DNA from: Micromonospora sp. DSM 45708
GTDB lineage: Bacteria > Actinomycetota > Actinomycetes > Mycobacteriales > Micromonosporaceae
Length of the DNA: 64,000 nt
NCBI RefSeq assembly: GCF_039566955.1
Contig: NZ_CP154796.1
Coordinates: forward strand, 3,224,001 to 3,288,000
Reading direction: 5' to 3'
This document shows positions 1 to 64,000 of this stretch, in pieces. The notes under the pieces were generated by a model that did no database searches, was not told where the DNA came from, and saw nothing but the letters and a program-made list of their open reading frames with translations. The translations under genes were made by a program, and so were the position numbers. Numbering within the stretch: position 1 is the first letter of the stretch; every line of letters begins with the position of its first letter.

Positions 1-14320
<14,320 letters not shown>

Positions 14321-14358
14321 CGGGGCGCTCCGTATCGGGATCAGAGGTCCGGGGCATC
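14321..14358 (-). promoter_or_regulatory. PKS3-PKS4 junction with PKS4 ribosome-binding site
   Basis: A 38-bp gap separates the PKS3 TGA (14359-14361) from the PKS4 ATG (14320). GGAG at 14328-14331 is 7 bases from the ATG. No promoter- or terminator-like element is visible, so co-transcription with PKS3 is expected. Confidence 0.8.
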
Positions 14359-24684
<10,326 letters not shown>

Positions 24685-24689
24685 CAGCG

Positions 24690-24696
24690 CCACCTT
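24690..24696 (-). promoter_or_regulatory. PKS3 ribosome-binding site
   Basis: Minus-strand AAGGTGG precedes the ATG at 24684, with 8 bases between AAGG and ATG. It decides this start over the open frame that continues upstream to 24723. Confidence 0.75.
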
Positions 24697-24786
24697 TTCG
24701 GGCCGGAACAACAGGCGACCCAATACCGTTCGGCGCGATCACGAATAGCGTTGACCGACGCCCACCAGGTCTCACTTACGGTGAGG

Positions 24787-24816
24787 AAGGTAATTGCCTG
24801 GCCAGACGGGTCACAA
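24787..24816 (-). promoter_or_regulatory. Candidate promoter of PKS3-PKS4
   Basis: Minus-strand TTGTGA (24816-24811, four of six matches to TTGACA) and TACCTT (24792-24787, fits TANNNT) are separated by 18 bases. They lie directly downstream of the heptamer array and about 100 bases before the PKS3 ATG. The match is moderate, and activator-dependent promoters often have weak -35 boxes. Confidence 0.4.
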
Positions 24817-24846
24817 CCCCTAGGACGCCCCTAGGGCCGCCCCTAG
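24817..24846 (-). promoter_or_regulatory. Three phased CTAGGGG heptamers (putative activator operator)
   Basis: On the minus strand CTAGGGG occurs at 24840-24846, 24828-24834 and 24817-24823. The repeats start 12 and 11 bp apart (spacers of 5 and 4 bases), about one helical turn. The last copy abuts the candidate -35 hexamer. The middle copy extends to the 8-bp palindrome CCCTAGGG. Tandem heptamers with 4-bp spacers next to a promoter are the known layout of SARP-family activator sites. The heptamer sequence itself is not one I can tie to a named regulator. The pattern is directly visible; the role is inferred. Confidence 0.6.
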
Positions 24847-24883
24847 CAGGGACGCCGCCGTGAGGTGCGCAGGCTGGGCCGGT

Positions 24884-24925
24884 ACGCCGCCGCGAGCGGC
24901 CCGGCCGGACCGGTCGCGGCGGCGT
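24884..24925 (-). terminator. Hairpin downstream of PKS2 (possible terminator or attenuator)
   Basis: A perfect 12-bp stem pairs 24884-24895 (ACGCCGCCGCGA) with 24914-24925. The 18-base loop is itself rich in CCGG and could pair further. It starts 58 bases after the PKS2 stop. No T-run follows in the direction of transcription, so a classical intrinsic terminator is not shown, although actinomycete terminators often lack the U-tract. Confidence 0.4.
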
Positions 24926-24983
24926 CCACAATGCCCCCGCGACCGGCGGTGCCGCGGCGGCCCACAATGGCGCGCGAATTCGT

Positions 24984-54725
<29,742 letters not shown>

Positions 54726-54746
54726 CATCTACTCCGTACGTGGGCG
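54726..54746 (-). promoter_or_regulatory. PKS1-PKS2 junction with PKS2 ribosome-binding site
   Basis: The 21-bp gap between the PKS1 TGA and the chosen PKS2 ATG contains GGAG at 54732-54735. The spacing is 6 bases to the second ATG (54725) and 3 to the first (54728), which favours the second. There is no room for a separate promoter or terminator, so the genes are co-transcribed. Confidence 0.85.
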
Positions 54747-57700
54747 TCAGGACTCGGAGCCGTCGAGGGCCAGCCGGATCAGGGTGTCGGTGTCGAGGTC
54801 GTCGAGGTCGACCTCCGCGCCGTCCGGCTCGGGCGCGGGGCCGCCGCCGTCGGCGAGGCCGAGCAGCAGCTCCAGCAGCCCGGCCTCGCGGATGCGGGCG
54901 AGCGGAACGGTGGCCAGCGCCTGGCGTACCGCGGTCTCGGCCGGGTCGGCCGTCGACGTGGTCGGCGTGTCGGGCAGCAGCGTGGCGCGCAGGTGGTCGG
55001 CGAGCGCGGCCGGGTCGGGGTGGTCGAAGACCAGCGTGGTGGGCAGCGACAGGCCGGTGGCCCGGTTGAGCCGGTTGCGCAGCTCGACCGCGGTGAGCGA
55101 GTCGAAGCCGAGGTCCTTGAACGCCCGCCGGGGCTTGACCCGCTCCGGGCCGCCGTGGCCGAGCACGGCCGCCGCCTCGGCGCGGACCAGCTCGACGAGC
55201 TTGCGGTCCCGGTCCTCGGTGGACAGGTCGCGGAGCTGGTCACGCAGCGCCGCGCCGCCGTCGGCGGGGACCTCCGCGGCGGCGCGGATCGCCTGCCGGG
55301 CCTCGGGCAGGTCAGCCAGGAACGGTCGGGGACGGCTCGACGCGTACGCGGGGGCGAACATCGCCCAGTCCACGTCGACCACGGTGAGGGCGGCGTCGCC
55401 GCGCCCGACCGCGACGCGCATGGCGTGCACCGCGTCGGCGGGTGCCATCGCCCGCAGTCCACGGCGGGCCAGTTCCCGCTGCGCGTCGTCGGTGGCCATG
55501 CCGCCGTCGGCCCACGGTCCCCACGCCACCGAGGTGGCGGCGAGGCCACGGGCGTGCCGCCGTGCGGCCAGCGCGTCGAGGTGGGCGTTGCCGGCCGCGT
55601 AGCCGGCCTGCCCGCCACTGCCCCACACCCCGGCGATGGAGGCGAACAACACGAACGCGTCGAGCGGCCGGTCGCCGAGCAGCTCGTCGAGGTGCACCGC
55701 GCCGGCGGTCTTGCCGGTCAGCACCCCGGCCAGCCGGTCGGGGTCGGTGTCGAGCAGCGGCGCCACGTCGTTGAGCCCGGCGGCGTGCACCACGGCGGTC
55801 AGCGGCGCCGGGTCGGCGTCGAGGCGGGCGAGCAGCGCGGCGACCGCGTCCCGGTCGGCCACGTCGCAGGCGGCCACCGTGACGCGTACGCCGAGCCCGG
55901 TCAGCTCGTCGCGCAGCTCGGCCGCGCCGGGGGCGGCGTCGCCGCGTCGGCTGGTGAGCACCAGGTGCTCCGCGCCGGCGCCGGCCGCCCAGCGGGCCAC
56001 GTGCGCGCCGAGCGCGCCGGTGCCGCCGGTGACCAGCACCGTGCCGGTGGGCTGCCACCGGTCGGCGGCGGCCGACGCGGCCGGGGCGGCGCGGACCAGC
56101 CGGCGGGCGTAGAGGGCGGTGCCGCGCAGCGCGAGCTGGTCCTCGTCGCCGTCGGCGGTGAGCGCGGCGGCGAGCCGGGCCGGGTCGGTGTCGCCGGCGG
56201 GCAGGTCGAGCAGGTTGACGCGCTGCCGGGGCAGTTCCAGCCCGGCGACCCGGGCCAGGCCCCACAGGCCGCCCTGGGCGACTCCGCGCACCGGGTCGTC
56301 GCCGTCGGTGGCGACCGCGTCCCGGGTGAGGCACCACAGCGGCGGCGTGTCGCCGGTGTCGTGCAGCGCCTGGATCAGCAGCAGCGTGGCGGCGGTGCCG
56401 GCGGGCAGCGCCGGATGCTCCGGGTGCGGCGCGTCGTGCAGGCCGAGCAGCGAGACCACGCCGTCGACCGGCCCGTCCGCGAGCGCCTTGCCGAGCGCGG
56501 CGGCGAGGTCGGTCCGGGTGGCGGTGGCCGGGTCGACGGTGACCGGGCGCAGCTCCGCGCCGGCCAGCGCGGTCGCGACGTCGGCGGTGGCGGGTTCCCC
56601 GGCCGGGGCGACGACCAGCCAGGCGCCACCGGCGGCGGGCCGCTCGTCGGGGTCGAGCCGCTTCCAGGTGACCTGGTACGCCCACCGGTCGGCCGGGGTA
56701 CGCCGGGTGCGGGCGCGTCGCCAGGTGGTGAGCGCGGGCAGCGCCGGGGCGAGCGTGTCGAGGGCGTCGTCGGCGAGGTGACCGGCGAGCGCGGTGAGGT
56801 CGCCGCTCTCCACGGCGGCCCAGAACTCGGCGTCGGAGGCGTCGGTCCGGGTCGGCGTGTCGGGCCAGAACCGCTCGTGCTGGAACGCGTAGGTGGGCAG
56901 GTCGACGCGGGCGGCGCCGGCGAACCAGGGCGTCCAGTCGACGCGGACGCCGTGCACGTGCAACTCCGCCAGCCCGGCCAACAACGCGTCGCTCTCGTCC
57001 CGGTCCCGGCGCTGCACGGCGGTCGCCACCACCGTGTCGTCGTCGGGCAGGATCTCCGCGGCCAGCGCGGTCAACACGCTCTGCGGACCGATCTCCAGGA
57101 ACGTGTCCGCCCCGGCCGCCCGCAACGCGCTCACGCCGTCGGCGAACCGCACCGCCTCCCGCACGTGCCGCACCCAGTAGTCGACGGTGGTGATCTCATC
57201 TCCGGCGAGCGCGCCGGTCACGTTCGACACCACCGGCAGCAGCGGCGCGGCGAAGCTCAGCCCGTCGAGGACGGCCCGGAACCCGGCCAGCATCGGTTCC
57301 ATCAGCGGACTGTGGAACGCGTGCGACACCGTCAGCCGCCGGGTGCGCACGCCGCGCTCCCGCCAGTCGCGCTCGATGTCGTCCAGCGCGTCGACCGGCC
57401 CGGACACCACCACCGAGGACGGGCCGTTGACCGCCGCGACGCCCAGGCTCGGGTGCCCGGCCACCGACGCGGCCACCTCCGACTCCGAGGCCGCCACCGC
57501 CAGCATTCCGCCGCCGGCCGGCAACGCCTGCATCAACCGGCCCCGCGCCGCGACGAGGGCACACGCGTCGGCCAGGGACAGCACCCCGGCCACGTGCGCG
57601 GCGGTGACCTCACCGATCGAATGTCCACCCACGAAGTCCGGGGTGACCCCGAACGACTCCACGAGGCGGAACAGCGCCACCTCGACCGCGAACAGGCCCG

Positions 57701-60700
57701 GCTGGGTGAACTCGGTGCGGTCCAGCAGGTCACCGTCGCCGAACAACACCGGCCTCAGCGGCTGCGGCAGCAGCGGGTCCAGGTGCGCGCACACCTCGTC
57801 CAGCGCGGACGCGAAGACCGGGAACGCGTCGGACAGCTCCGCGCCCATGCCGGCGCGCTGCGCGCCCTGCCCGGAGAAGAGCACCGCCAGTCGCCCACGC
57901 GGGCCGGCCGGACCGGTGGTCACCGCGCCGGAGGACGTGCCGGCGGCCAGCGCGCGCAGCGCGGCCAGCAGGTCGTCCCGGTCGGTGGCGCCCACCACGG
58001 CGCGCTGCTCCAGCGCCGGCCGGGTGGTGAACGCCGACCATCCGACGTCGACCGGACGCAGCGTCTCGTCGGCGGCGAGCCAACGCGCCCACCGGTCGGC
58101 CTGCGCGGCGAGCGCCGCGTCGGTACGCGCCGACAGCAGCACCGGCACCGGCCCGCCGCCGGAGCGGTCAGGAGCCGCCGCGCCGGAGTGATCCGCGCCG
58201 CCGGTTCCGGTCGCGTCACCGTCGGCCGTCGGACCTGCCGGGTCCACGGGTGCTTGTTCGAGGATGACGTGGGCGTTGGTGCCGGAGATGCCGAACGACG
58301 ACACCGCCGCCCGACGCGGCCGGTCCACCACCGGCCACGGCGTCGCAGCCGTCGCCAGCGTCACCGCCCCCGCCGACCAGTCGATGTGCGGCGACGGCTC
58401 GTCCACGTGCAACGTCGGCGGGACGATGCCGTGCCGCATGGCGAGGACCATCTTGATGATGCCCGCCACGCCGGCGGCGGCCTGGGTGTGGCCGAGGTTC
58501 GACTTGACGGAGCCGAGCAGCAGCGGCGTCTCGCGGTCCTGCCCGTACGTCGCGAGCACCGCCTGCGCCTCGATCGGATCACCCAACGTGGTGCCCGTGC
58601 CGTGCGCCTCGACGGCGTCCACGTCCGATGTGGTGAGCCGCGCGTTCGCCAGCGCCTGCCGGATCACCCGCTGCTGCGACGGGCCGTTCGGCGCGGTCAG
58701 GCCGTTCGACGCGCCGTCCTGGTTCACCGCCGTGCCCCGCACCACCGCGAGGACCCGGTGGCCGCGACGGCGGGCGTCGCTGAGCCGCTCGACCAGCAGC
58801 ATGCCGACGCCCTCGCCCCAGCTCGTGCCGTCGGCGCCGGCGGCGAACGACTTGCACCGCCCGTCGGGGGCCAGCCCGCGTTGGCGGGAGAAGCCGACGA
58901 ACGCGCTGGGCGTGGCCATCACGGTGACGCCACCGGCCAACGCCAGGTCGCACTCCCCGGCCCGCAGCGCCTGGGCGGCCAGGTGCAGCGCGACGAGCGA
59001 CGACGAGCAGGCGGTGTCGACGGTGACGGCCGGCCCTTCCAGCCCGAAGACGTACGCGACGCGGCCGGAGGCGACGCTGCCGGCGGTGCCGTTGACCAGG
59101 TACCCCTCCAGTTCCTCGGAGGCGTCGAGCCGACCGGCGTAGTCGTGGTGGATCAGACCGGCGAAGACGCCGGTGGTCGTGGTGCGGTCGTGCGGGTCGA
59201 GGCCGGCGGACTCGAACGCCTCCCACGAGGTCTCCAGCAGCAGCCGCTGCTGCGGGTCCATGGCGAGCGCCTCGCGGGGGCTGATGCCGAAGAACGCCGG
59301 GTCGAAGTCGGCGGCGTCCGGCAGGAACCCGCCGTGGCGGGTGGTGGACGTGCCGGCGCGGTCGGCGTCCGGGTCGTAGAGCGCGTCGAGGTCCCAGCCC
59401 CGGTCGGCGGGGAACTCGGCGATCCCGTCGCCGCCGGTGGAGACCAGGTCCCACAGTTGGTCCGGGTTGGTGACACCGCCGGGGAGACGGCAGGCCATGC
59501 CGATGATGGCGATGGGGTCGTCGTCCTCGGTGGCGGTGGCCCGGGTGGCGGCGACGACGGCCGGCCGGTGGCCGAGTCGTTCGTGCAGGTGTTCGGCGAG
59601 GCGTTCCGGGGTGGGGTGGTCGAAGACCAGCGTGGCGGGCAGCCGCAGCCCGGTGGCGGCGGCGAGCCGGTTGCGCAGCTCCACCGACGTCAACGAGTCG
59701 AACCCGAGGTCCTTGAACGCCCGAGTGCCGGGCACCGCCTGCGCCGAGGCGTGCCCGAGCACCGCCGCGGCCTGCGCCCGGACCAGCTCCACCAGAAGCG
59801 CGGTCGCCTCGTCCGGGGCGAGGCCGGCGAGCCGCTCGGTCCAACCGGTGGTGTTCGCGTCGGCGGTGCGGGCCTGCCGGCGTACGCCGGTGGGGGCCAG
59901 CAGCCGCAGCAGCGGCGGGAGGTGCGTCCGGTCCCCGGTGACCCGCAGCCGGGCGGCGACCACGGCGGGCAGCGGTTGCGCGGCGGCGGCGTCGAGCAGC
60001 GCGCTGCCTTCGGCGGCGCTGAGGCCGGTCATGCCGATCCGGCCGAGCCGCTGCCGGTCGCCGGCGTCGAGCCGCCCGGCCATGCCGCCGGTGGCCCACG
60101 CGCCCCAGCCGATGCTGGTGGCCGGTAGCCCGTTCGCCCGTCGGTGGGCGGCGAGCGCGTCGAGGAACGCGTTCGCGGCGGCGTAGTTGCCCTGCCCGGG
60201 CGAGCCGAGCGTGGCCGCGATCGACGAGAACAGCACGAACGCGGACAGGTCGTGCCCGGCGGTGGCCCGGTGCAGTGCCCAGGCGGCGTCCACCTTGGGC
60301 CGCATGACCCGGTCGACGCCGTCGGCGTCGAGCGACGCGATCGTGGCGTCGGCGATGACACCGGCGCAGTGGTACACGGCGGTCAGGTCCACGCCGGCCA
60401 GCAGCGCGGTCACCTGGGCGTCGTCCGCCACGTCGACGGTGGCGACCCGGACGGTCGCGCCGGCCGTCTCCAGGTCCTCGACCAGCGCCGCGTAGGTCGG
60501 GTCGTCGGCCGGGGACCGGCGGGCGGCCAGCAGCACGTTGCGGCTCTGGCCGGTGGCGACGAGGTGCCGGGCGACGATCCCCGCGAGGGCGCCGGACGCG
60601 CCGGTCACCAGCGTGACGCGCTCCGGATCGGCCGGAACCGGCACGGTGAGCACCACCTTGCCGACGTGCCGCGCCTGACTGAGGTGCCGCAACGCGGCCC

Positions 60701-63700
60701 GCGCCTGCCGCACGTCCCAGGCCCGGACCGGCAGCGGCGACAGCACACCGCGCTCGAACAGCGCCAGCAGCTCGGCCAGCATCTCCCCGATCCGCGTCCC
60801 ACCCGCCTCGTTCAGGTCGAACGACCGGTAGACAACGCCCGGATGCTCCCGCGCCACCACCTCCGGATCCCGCAGGTCCGTCTTGCCCATCTCGACGAAC
60901 CGTCCGCCGCGCGGCAACAACCGCAACGACGCGTCCACGAACTCACCGGCCAACGCGTCCAACACCACGTCCACACCGGCACCACCACTCGCGGCGGCGA
61001 ACGACTGCTCGAACTCCGTGGTCCGCGACGACGCGATCCGCTCCGCCGCGACACCCAGGCCCCGCAACGTCCCCCACTTACCGGGGCTCGCCGTCGCGTA
61101 GACCGTCGCACCGAGATACCGGGCGATCTGGATCGCCGCCATCCCCACACCACCGGCACCCGAATGGATCAACACCGACTCACCCGCACGCAGCCCGGCC
61201 AGATCCCGCAACGCATACCACGCGGTCAGGAACACCACCGGCACCGACGCCGCCTCAACGAACGACCAACCCTCCGGCACCCGCGCGACCCGATCCCGCC
61301 GCGCCACCACCACCGGACCGAAACCCGGCTCGAACAACCCGAACACCCGATCACCCACCGCCAGCCCGGACACCCCCGAACCGACCTCCACCACCACACC
61401 CGCGCCCTCACTACCCATCACCGCCGACACATCCGGATACATGCCCAACGCGATCAACACGTCCCGGAAATTCACCCCCGCCGCCCGCACCGCCACCCGC
61501 ACCTCACCGGCCGCGAGCGGGGCCGGCGTGGCCGGCACGATCTCGACGCCGTCGAGCGTGCCGGGCCGCGCGGCGGCGACGTGCCAGCCGCCCGCCGCCG
61601 GCGGCGTCAGCTCCACGTTCGTCGGGCGCGCCAACCGGGGTACGCACACCCGGTCGCCGCGCAGCGCGACCTGACCGCCCGCCGGGGACGGGTCCGCCAC
61701 CACGGCGGCCAGCACGCCGAGCGCGCGCCGGTCGAGGGCGGCGTCGGCGTCCACCAGCACGATCCGGTCGGGGTGTTCCGACTGCGCCGAGCGCAGCAGT
61801 CCCCACACCGCCGCGGCGGCCGGGTCGACCGCCCGGTCGTCGTCGCCGGTGCTCACCGCGCCGCGGGTCACCACCACCAGCCGCGAGTCGGCGAGCACGT
61901 CGGCGGCCAGCCACGCCTGCACGCCCGCCAGCACCGCCGCGGTCAGCGACCGGGCCCGGCCCGGCAGGTCACCGTCGACACCGGCCCCTCCGGCCGACGC
62001 GAGCGCCGTACCGCCGGTCGGCGCGTCCGTGGCGTCCGCCGCGCCGCTCCCGGCTGCGCGAGGCGCGCGGCCGATCGGCAGCAGGATCGCGTCCGGGGCG
62101 GGCGTGCCGGCCGCCACGGCCGCCGCGAGCGCCGCGACGTCCGGGAACTCCGACGGTGCCCCGTCCGCGTCGAGCCAGCCGGTGTCCGGGGAGCCGGCGA
62201 CGGTCCGGCCGTTCTTCCGGGCCGCGCCGCGCCCGGTCGCCGGCCGGCCCCGGGCCGGCCGGTCCGGGGACGTGCCGGCGTCGGCCGGTCGCGCCGGGGC
62301 GAGCGCCGCCCAGGTCAGGTCCGCCCCGGCCGGCGGGATCTCCTCGGCCGGCCAGGTCACCGCGTACAGCGACCGGGAGCCCGCACCCGGGGCGGGGGCG
62401 CCGGCCAGCTCGCGCAGCACCAGCGTGTCCACCGACACCACCGGCGCGCCGGTCTCGTCGACCGCCACCAGGCGTACGCCGGCGGCGGCGCGGGTCAGCC
62501 GCACCCGCAGCAGCCGGGCGCCGGCGGCGTGCACCTGCACGCCTTCGAACGCGAACGGCACGCGCGGTCCGGTCGGCGCGTCCCCGCCCGGCAGCAGGCC
62601 GATCGGGTGCAGCGCGGCGTCCAGCAGCGCCGGGTGCACCGCGAACCCGGCCACCGTCGTGTCGGGGAGCGCCACCTCGGCGTACACCTCGTCGCGGCCG
62701 GTCCAGGCCCGGCGCAGGCCCTGGAACATCGGCCCGTACGTCAGGCCGTGGCCGACGAGCGTCTCGTACCAGCCGGTCAGGTCCGTCTCGGTGACGCCCG
62801 GCGGCGGCCAGGCGGCGAGGCCCGGTTCGTCGGCGGCGGCCGGCTCCAGCACCGCCTCGGCGTGCCGGGTCCACTCCGCGTCCGGGTCGTCGTCCGGCTG
62901 GGCGTACACGGCGGCGTCCCGGCCGCCGGTGTCGTCGGCGGCACCGACCCGCACCTGGACCCGGACGCCGCCGGTGGCGGGCAGCACCAGCGGGGCGGTG
63001 ACGGTGAGGTCGCGTACCCGGGGCGTGCCGACCTCGTCGCCGGCGCGCACCACCAGCTCCACCAGCGCGGTGCCCGGCAGCAGCACGGCACCGGCCACGA
63101 CGTGCTCGGCCAGCCAGGGCTGCGCGGACACCGCGAGCCGGCCGGTGAGCACCGTCTCGTCCGCGCCGGCCAGCCGCACCGCGGCGCCGAGCAGCGGATG
63201 GCCGGGGGCGGCCAGTCCGGCGCCGGTCAGGTCGCCGGCCCGCCAGCCCGCGGCGTCGGGCCAGAAACGCCGCCGCTGGAACGGGTACGTGGGCAGGTCG
63301 AGCGGCGCGCCGCCACCGGTCAGCGGCGTCCAGTCCACCGGCACACCACCGGCGTACGCCTCGGCGAGCGCGGTGAGCAGCGCGGCCCCCTCGGTACGCC
63401 CGGCGCGCAGCGTCGGCACGACCACCGGCGTGGCGTCGTCGCCGAGGCAGTCGCGGATCATGCCGGCGAGCACCCCGTCCGGCCCGACCTCCAGGTACGT
63501 GCCGACGTGGCGCTGCCGCAGGTCGGCGATGCCGTCGGCGAAGCGGACCGCGTCGCGGACGTGTCGCACCCAGTAGTCGGGATCACGCAGCGCGTCCGGC
63601 TCGGCGACGCGGCCGGTCAGGTTCGACAGCACCGGCAGGCGCGGCGGGTCGAGGGTGAGCCCGTCGACGACGGCCCGGAACCCGTCGAGCATCGGCGTCA

Positions 63701-64000
63701 TCAGCGGACTGTGGAACGCGTGGCTGACCCGCAGCCGGCGGGTCCGGAGGCCCCGGTCCCGCCAGGCGCGCTCCAGTGCGTCGAGGGCGTCGACCGCGCC
63801 GGAGACGACCACGGACGACGGGCCGTTGACGGCGGCGACACCGACCCGGTCGGCGTACCCGGCGAGCGCGGCGGTCACCTCGTCCTCGGGCGCGGCGACC
63901 GCGAGCATGCCGCCGCCGTCGGGCAGCGCCTGCATGAGCCGGCCACGCGCGGCGACCAGCGTGGCGGCGTCGGGCAGGGAGAGCACCCCGGCCACGTACG
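54747..64000 (-). CDS. PKS1: type I modular polyketide synthase, 3' part (modules m1 partial and m2)
   Basis: The reading frame is open from the right window edge to a TGA at 54747-54749, giving 3,083 visible residues; the start lies outside the window. Domains in order (visible residue numbers, approximate): AT C-terminal half 1-233, DH 262-533, ER 813-1120, KR 1127-1310, ACP about 1435, KS 1494-1914, AT 2038-2373, KR 2650-2830, ACP about 2968, C-terminal docking segment 3020-3083. The cytosolic multienzyme would add two malonyl-derived units, fully reducing the first and leaving a hydroxyl at the second. The C-terminus has a [14 protein letters not shown] helix followed by an acidic [15 protein letters not shown] tail, a docking type known from actinomycete PKSs. 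The PKS2 start follows 21 bp downstream, so the two are surely co-transcribed. The AT GHSxG serine motif of m1 lies just beyond the edge; the visible part begins at [11 protein letters not shown]. The PKS assignment is certain; the product is unknown. Confidence 0.97.
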   Translation of the reverse strand, partial: YVAGVLSLPDAATLVAARGRLMQALPDGGGMLAVAAPEDEVTAALAGYADRVGVAAVNGPSSVVVSGAVDALDALERAWRDRGLRTRRLRVSHAFHSPLMTPMLDGFRAVVDGLTLDPPRLPVLSNLTGRVAEPDALRDPDYWVRHVRDAVRFADGIADLRQRHVGTYLEVGPDGVLAGMIRDCLGDDATPVVVPTLRAGRTEGAALLTALAEAYAGGVPVDWTPLTGGGAPLDLPTYPFQRRRFWPDAAGWRAGDLTGAGLAAPGHPLLGAAVRLAGADETVLTGRLAVSAQPWLAEHVVAGAVLLPGTALVELVVRAGDEVGTPRVRDLTVTAPLVLPATGGVRVQVRVGAADDTGGRDAAVYAQPDDDPDAEWTRHAEAVLEPAAADEPGLAAWPPPGVTETDLTGWYETLVGHGLTYGPMFQGLRRAWTGRDEVYAEVALPDTTVAGFAVHPALLDAALHPIGLLPGGDAPTGPRVPFAFEGVQVHAAGARLLRVRLTRAAAGVRLVAVDETGAPVVSVDTLVLRELAGAPAPGAGSRSLYAVTWPAEEIPPAGADLTWAALAPARPADAGTSPDRPARGRPATGRGAARKNGRTVAGSPDTGWLDADGAPSEFPDVAALAAAVAAGTPAPDAILLPIGRAPRAAGSGAADATDAPTGGTALASAGGAGVDGDLPGRARSLTAAVLAGVQAWLAADVLADSRLVVVTRGAVSTGDDDRAVDPAAAAVWGLLRSAQSEHPDRIVLVDADAALDRRALGVLAAVVADPSPAGGQVALRGDRVCVPRLARPTNVELTPPAAGGWHVAAARPGTLDGVEIVPATPAPLAAGEVRVAVRAAGVNFRDVLIALGMYPDVSAVMGSEGAGVVVEVGSGVSGLAVGDRVFGLFEPGFGPVVVARRDRVARVPEGWSFVEAASVPVVFLTAWYALRDLAGLRAGESVLIHSGAGGVGMAAIQIARYLGATVYATASPGKWGTLRGLGVAAERIASSRTTEFEQSFAAASGGAGVDVVLDALAGEFVDASLRLLPRGGRFVEMGKTDLRDPEVVAREHPGVVYRSFDLNEAGGTRIGEMLAELLALFERGVLSPLPVRAWDVRQARAALRHLSQARHVGKVVLTVPVPADPERVTLVTGASGALAGIVARHLVATGQSRNVLLAARRSPADDPTYAALVEDLETAGATVRVATVDVADDAQVTALLAGVDLTAVYHCAGVIADATIASLDADGVDRVMRPKVDAAWALHRATAGHDLSAFVLFSSIAATLGSPGQGNYAAANAFLDALAAHRRANGLPATSIGWGAWATGGMAGRLDAGDRQRLGRIGMTGLSAAEGSALLDAAAAQPLPAVVAARLRVTGDRTHLPPLLRLLAPTGVRRQARTADANTTGWTERLAGLAPDEATALLVELVRAQAAAVLGHASAQAVPGTRAFKDLGFDSLTSVELRNRLAAATGLRLPATLVFDHPTPERLAEHLHERLGHRPAVVAATRATATEDDDPIAIIGMACRLPGGVTNPDQLWDLVSTGGDGIAEFPADRGWDLDALYDPDADRAGTSTTRHGGFLPDAADFDPAFFGISPREALAMDPQQRLLLETSWEAFESAGLDPHDRTTTTGVFAGLIHHDYAGRLDASEELEGYLVNGTAGSVASGRVAYVFGLEGPAVTVDTACSSSLVALHLAAQALRAGECDLALAGGVTVMATPSAFVGFSRQRGLAPDGRCKSFAAGADGTSWGEGVGMLLVERLSDARRRGHRVLAVVRGTAVNQDGASNGLTAPNGPSQQRVIRQALANARLTTSDVDAVEAHGTGTTLGDPIEAQAVLATYGQDRETPLLLGSVKSNLGHTQAAAGVAGIIKMVLAMRHGIVPPTLHVDEPSPHIDWSAGAVTLATAATPWPVVDRPRRAAVSSFGISGTNAHVILEQAPVDPAGPTADGDATGTGGADHSGAAAPDRSGGGPVPVLLSARTDAALAAQADRWARWLAADETLRPVDVGWSAFTTRPALEQRAVVGATDRDDLLAALRALAAGTSSGAVTTGPAGPRGRLAVLFSGQGAQRAGMGAELSDAFPVFASALDEVCAHLDPLLPQPLRPVLFGDGDLLDRTEFTQPGLFAVEVALFRLVESFGVTPDFVGGHSIGEVTAAHVAGVLSLADACALVAARGRLMQALPAGGGMLAVAASESEVAASVAGHPSLGVAAVNGPSSVVVSGPVDALDDIERDWRERGVRTRRLTVSHAFHSPLMEPMLAGFRAVLDGLSFAAPLLPVVSNVTGALAGDEITTVDYWVRHVREAVRFADGVSALRAAGADTFLEIGPQSVLTALAAEILPDDDTVVATAVQRRDRDESDALLAGLAELHVHGVRVDWTPWFAGAARVDLPTYAFQHERFWPDTPTRTDASDAEFWAAVESGDLTALAGHLADDALDTLAPALPALTTWRRARTRRTPADRWAYQVTWKRLDPDERPAAGGAWLVVAPAGEPATADVATALAGAELRPVTVDPATATRTDLAAALGKALADGPVDGVVSLLGLHDAPHPEHPALPAGTAATLLLIQALHDTGDTPPLWCLTRDAVATDGDDPVRGVAQGGLWGLARVAGLELPRQRVNLLDLPAGDTDPARLAAALTADGDEDQLALRGTALYARRLVRAAPAASAAADRWQPTGTVLVTGGTGALGAHVARWAAGAGAEHLVLTSRRGDAAPGAAELRDELTGLGVRVTVAACDVADRDAVAALLARLDADPAPLTAVVHAAGLNDVAPLLDTDPDRLAGVLTGKTAGAVHLDELLGDRPLDAFVLFASIAGVWGSGGQAGYAAGNAHLDALAARRHARGLAATSVAWGPWADGGMATDDAQRELARRGLRAMAPADAVHAMRVAVGRGDAALTVVDVDWAMFAPAYASSRPRPFLADLPEARQAIRAAAEVPADGGAALRDQLRDLSTEDRDRKLVELVRAEAAAVLGHGGPERVKPRRAFKDLGFDSLTAVELRNRLNRATGLSLPTTLVFDHPDPAALADHLRATLLPDTPTTSTADPAETAVRQALATVPLARIREAGLLELLLGLADGGGPAPEPDGAEVDLDDLDTDTLIRLALDGSES
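55000..59520 (-). other. Module m2 (PKS1): KS-AT(malonyl)-KR(A1)-ACP
   Basis: KS: catalytic Cys in TACSSS (Cys codon 59007-59009), histidines in EAHGTGT and KSNLGH. AT: GHSIGE and HAFH, so malonyl. No DH lies between the AT and the [14 protein letters not shown], Lys in [11 protein letters not shown], Ser in FASIAGVW, Tyr in QAGYAAGN. Trp lies eight residues before the Tyr, there is no LDD, and Gln sits at Tyr minus 3, giving A1-type by the published KR fingerprint scheme. [13 protein letters not shown]. Expected product: beta-hydroxyl. This KS has LIHHDY where the others have MYHDY, NGQDY or SGYG. Its 3' half is nearly identical in DNA to the KS of m7. Confidence 0.93.
58261..58753 (-). repeat. 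Long direct repeat R1, copy in the KS of m2 (PKS1)
   Basis: Partner of 33136-33628, with one mismatch by my base-by-base comparison. Identity stops abruptly at the KS-AT linker (58260) and within the KS (after 58753, where the codons become unlike those of m7). Confidence 0.93.
59590..64000 (-). other. Module m1 (PKS1, 5' truncated): AT(malonyl)-DH-ER-KR-ACP
   Basis: The AT shows the HAFH motif (in [10 protein letters not shown]), the malonyl-CoA signature. [12 protein letters not shown] matches HxxxGxxxxP, and the second catalytic Asp is in [12 protein letters not shown]: the nucleotide-binding [11 protein letters not shown] is at about 61141-61176, preceded by [24 protein letters not shown] Rossmann loop, Lys in MRPKVDAAW, Ser in LFSSIA, Tyr and Asn in GNYAAAN. 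The usual LDD is IAD but its last Asp remains and no Trp is present, so B-type is likely. The ACP serine is in [10 protein letters not shown]. Expected outcome: a fully saturated two-carbon unit. The DH-ER linker carries extra low-complexity sequence. This is the only ER in the window. Confidence 0.92.

Larger units (their letters stand above)
24685..24983 (-). promoter_or_regulatory. Non-coding gap between PKS2 and PKS3 (leader and control region)
   Basis: This 299-bp gap is the only sizeable non-coding stretch. Read in the direction of transcription it holds a strong hairpin (24925 to 24884), then three CTAGGGG heptamers (24846 to 24817), then a candidate -35/-10 pair (24816 to 24787), then a leader of about 95 bases ending in an AAGG ribosome-binding site. 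AT-rich patches (TAATTG on the plus strand at 24791-24796 and around 24700-24770) contrast with the flanking coding DNA. No small gene with a ribosome-binding site was seen. Confidence 0.7.

Noticed and set aside
24685..24723. An earlier start for PKS3 at 24723
   Set aside because: The extra 13 residues do not belong to the docking helix, and the AAGGTGG ribosome-binding site would then lie inside the coding sequence.

Overview
The window is the interior of a very large type I modular polyketide synthase (PKS) locus. Every supported gene lies on the minus strand, so transcription and assembly-line order run from the right edge (64000) to the left edge (1). Base composition is extremely GC-rich (roughly three quarters by eye), with the open opposite frames typical of actinomycete PKS DNA. 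I infer a high-GC actinomycete. A Micromonosporaceae-like host would fit, but nothing in the window (no rRNA, tRNA or housekeeping gene) proves the genus.

Layout, in the order of synthesis: PKS1 (54747-64000, 5' end outside the window) holds the end of a fully reducing module (m1) and a ketoreductase-only module (m2). PKS2 (24984-54725) is a six-module protein of about 9,913 residues (m3-m8). A 299-bp gap (24685-24983) holds a hairpin, three helically phased CTAGGGG heptamers and a candidate promoter. PKS3 (14359-24684) holds two modules (m9-m10). PKS4 (1-14320, 3' end outside the window) holds two complete modules and most of a third (m11-m13). PKS1-PKS2 and PKS3-PKS4 are tightly spaced (21 and 38 bp), each start having its own GGAG or AAGG ribosome-binding site. 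The likely picture is one transcript passing through PKS1-PKS2 and a second initiation ahead of PKS3-PKS4.

The proteins are linked by terminal docking segments. PKS1's C-terminus ([14 protein letters not shown] type) suits the [18 protein letters not shown] N-terminus of PKS2. The helical C-termini of PKS2 and PKS3 suit the coiled-coil N-termini of PKS3 and PKS4. Read from active-site motifs, extender units and beta-carbon processing are: m1 malonyl, fully reduced; m2 malonyl, OH; m3 methylmalonyl, OH; m4, m5, m6 malonyl, alkene each (a triene); m7 malonyl, OH; m8 malonyl, ketone (its KR has lost its catalytic residues); m9 malonyl, OH; m10 methylmalonyl, probably alkene (intact DH, but KR Tyr is His); m11 malonyl, alkene; m12 methylmalonyl, OH; m13 malonyl, OH (A2-type KR). 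The product is therefore a long polyhydroxylated polyene chain with a hydroxy-keto-hydroxy stretch and a methyl-branched diene. No loading module, thioesterase, tailoring enzyme or regulator gene falls inside the window, so both ends of the pathway are elsewhere. I cannot name the product.

The most informative signals beyond the plain annotation are: a KS sequence fingerprint that sorts the 12 KS domains by what the preceding module does; a 493-bp segment shared with one mismatch by KS domains of two different genes 25 kb apart; patches of different synonymous-codon style that stop inside domains; a 30-bp tandem repeat in a KS-AT linker; and the phased heptamer operator-like site in the only sizeable non-coding gap.
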